From Geoalkalibacter subterraneus (GTDB lineage Bacteria; Desulfobacterota; Desulfuromonadia; Desulfuromonadales; Geoalkalibacteraceae): a stretch of DNA of 64,000 bases. The notes under the pieces were generated by a model. It was not told the origin of the DNA. It did not search any database and saw nothing but the letters and a program-made list of their open reading frames with translations. The stretch spans positions 186,001 to 250,000 of the forward strand of contig NZ_CP010311.1 in the NCBI RefSeq assembly GCF_000827125.1, read 5' to 3'. The position numbers and the translations under genes were made by a program. Numbering within the stretch: position 1 is the stretch's first letter; each line of letters starts with the position of its first letter. Positions 63,211 to 64,000 of the stretch are shown piece by piece.

Positions 63211-64000
63211 ATGGCAATCAAAGATGTCGATGACCTTTATCTGCGGCGCAGCACTCCGGGCTTTGGCCCTGATGACCACTTCAAAAAAAGCGAACCATTC
63301 TCTGCTCCGGTGGAGGCCGATCCGCCCCCCTGGCGGGGCATTGCCACTGAAACCCTGCCGACCGATATCAAAAAACAACTGCCTTGCCACTACCGCGAAT
63401 GGATCGTCGTCGACCCGGAGCAGGTGCGTCATCGTCGCGTTGGGAATGCGTTTGTCCTCTTCGCCGAGAGCCGGAAAGGATGGCGCGCCATCACCTCTCT
63501 GAGTGAGCTGTGTTTTGCTCAAAGGCACTTCGCGCTGGTGCGCAGGCAGAACCAGAATCACTCCCAATGCGGAGGAGGAATGAGTGGCTCCTTTAAGCGG
63601 TTCCAGGCATCGGAGCACCGCCGCAGCACTCCCCTTGTCTGTGCCGATCCCCCTCCTGGTGTGCGCATCAGCCACCCTCCCCATCGGGCTGCCCTTGCCG
63701 TTGGGGACCAGGGCTGTTTCCGCGGAAACGACATACTGAGGGTCAGCGGCGAAGCCTATGACGCCCATCGGATCCGGATTCAATGGCAGAATTTCAATAC
63801 CGGTCAGCGCGGCTCTACACTGCAGAAGGCCAGCCCCTCTTTTGGCTCCTGCAGGTGGGAGGAGCTGATCGAAGGCTGTCAGCCGGGGCGCTATCAAATC
63901 AGCGTGAGGGCCGAGTCGCCAGGCGGCGTCTGTCATGATCGTGTCGAAGTGCGCATCGTGGAGGAGGTCGTTTCCGTCGCCGAAATCCTCTTCGAGACCC
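63211..64000 (+). CDS. Hypothetical protein, N-terminal 263 codons (continues past window)
   Basis: AGGGGAGGGG lies directly before the ATG at 63211, and the frame stays open to the window end. The protein starts MAIKDVDDLYLRRSTPGFGPDD, has a basic/aromatic middle (PCHYREWIVVDPEQVRHRRVG) and, from about residue 165, a beta-sandwich-like Ig/PKD-type repeat (GDQGCFRGNDILRVSGEAYD, IRIQWQNFNTG, CQPGRYQISVRAESPGG). Its family is not recognised. Ig-like repeats suggest a secreted or injection-apparatus protein, but no signal peptide is seen. Confidence 0.65.
   Translation, partial: MAIKDVDDLYLRRSTPGFGPDDHFKKSEPFSAPVEADPPPWRGIATETLPTDIKKQLPCHYREWIVVDPEQVRHRRVGNAFVLFAESRKGWRAITSLSELCFAQRHFALVRRQNQNHSQCGGGMSGSFKRFQASEHRRSTPLVCADPPPGVRISHPPHRAALAVGDQGCFRGNDILRVSGEAYDAHRIRIQWQNFNTGQRGSTLQKASPSFGSCRWEELIEGCQPGRYQISVRAESPGGVCHDRVEVRIVEEVVSVAEILFET

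Noticed and set aside
62686-63936. A 416-codon minus-strand frame at the right end
   Set aside because: It starts against the gene at 63211, which has a strong ribosome site, and its own start has none; composition looks like a mirror frame.

Overview
The window reads as a bacterial chromosome segment of moderate to high GC. It is dominated by accessory DNA. Gene style (strong GGAGG ribosome sites, ATGA-type overlaps), the CbpA/CbpM and YfdX stress genes and the malto-oligosyltrehalose/debranching enzymes fit a Desulfuromonadales-like deltaproteobacterium. That placement is inference only; no rRNA or core marker gene is present.

Layout. Positions 1-44,151 look like one genomic island. A tyrosine integrase runs off the left edge. 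At 44,107-44,151 lies the 3' part of a tRNA-Arg(ACG) gene, starting at the anticodon loop, which is the usual scar of tRNA-targeted integration. Inside are: (a) 2.1-12.3 kb, short operons of unrecognised small proteins, two with zinc-ribbon cysteines, with a PPP-type metallophosphoesterase, a tandem AAA+ ATPase, a SLOG/DUF2493 protein and a WYL-domain regulator; (b) 12.4-18.3 kb, an AddB-like/AddA-like nuclease-helicase pair; (c) 18.5-24.7 kb, DUF6361 + phospholipase-D-like protein + helicase with overlapping starts; (d) 25.1-34.6 kb, SNF2-type helicase + beta-class DNA methyltransferase + type III-like helicase/nuclease; (e) 34.7-43.5 kb, mobile-element wreckage with a phosphatase-ADP-ribosylglycohydrolase fusion, a frameshifted zinc-ribbon nuclease, a cleavage-dead-looking repressor, a broken DUF3644 gene and a toxin-antitoxin-SecB chaperone triad.

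The main find is a repeated operator, GCGACA-N5-TGTCGC. Six good copies stand before the operons of (a), before (b) and before (d), and a weaker seventh stands before the WYL gene. It suggests that one ligand-sensing WYL repressor controls all these operons as a single, probably anti-phage, system that I do not recognise as a named one.

From 44.3 to 59.3 kb, beyond a truncated copy of the ADP-ribosylglycohydrolase gene and an IS3-type remnant, lies a heat/stress gene block entirely on the minus strand: three small Hsp20 proteins, trehalohydrolase, glycogen debranching enzyme, YfdX, CbpA/CbpM, an M48 protease and FtsH. It resembles the transmissible locus of heat resistance. Several members are wrecked: dnaK, clpB/clpK, a fourth hsp20 and gpmA are internally deleted or frameshifted.

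The right end holds an AT-rich degenerate histidine-kinase-like gene, a CI-type repressor, an intact IS1380-family element with a 5-bp target duplication (its internally deleted sister lies at 34.7-36.1 kb) and the start of an unrecognised gene.
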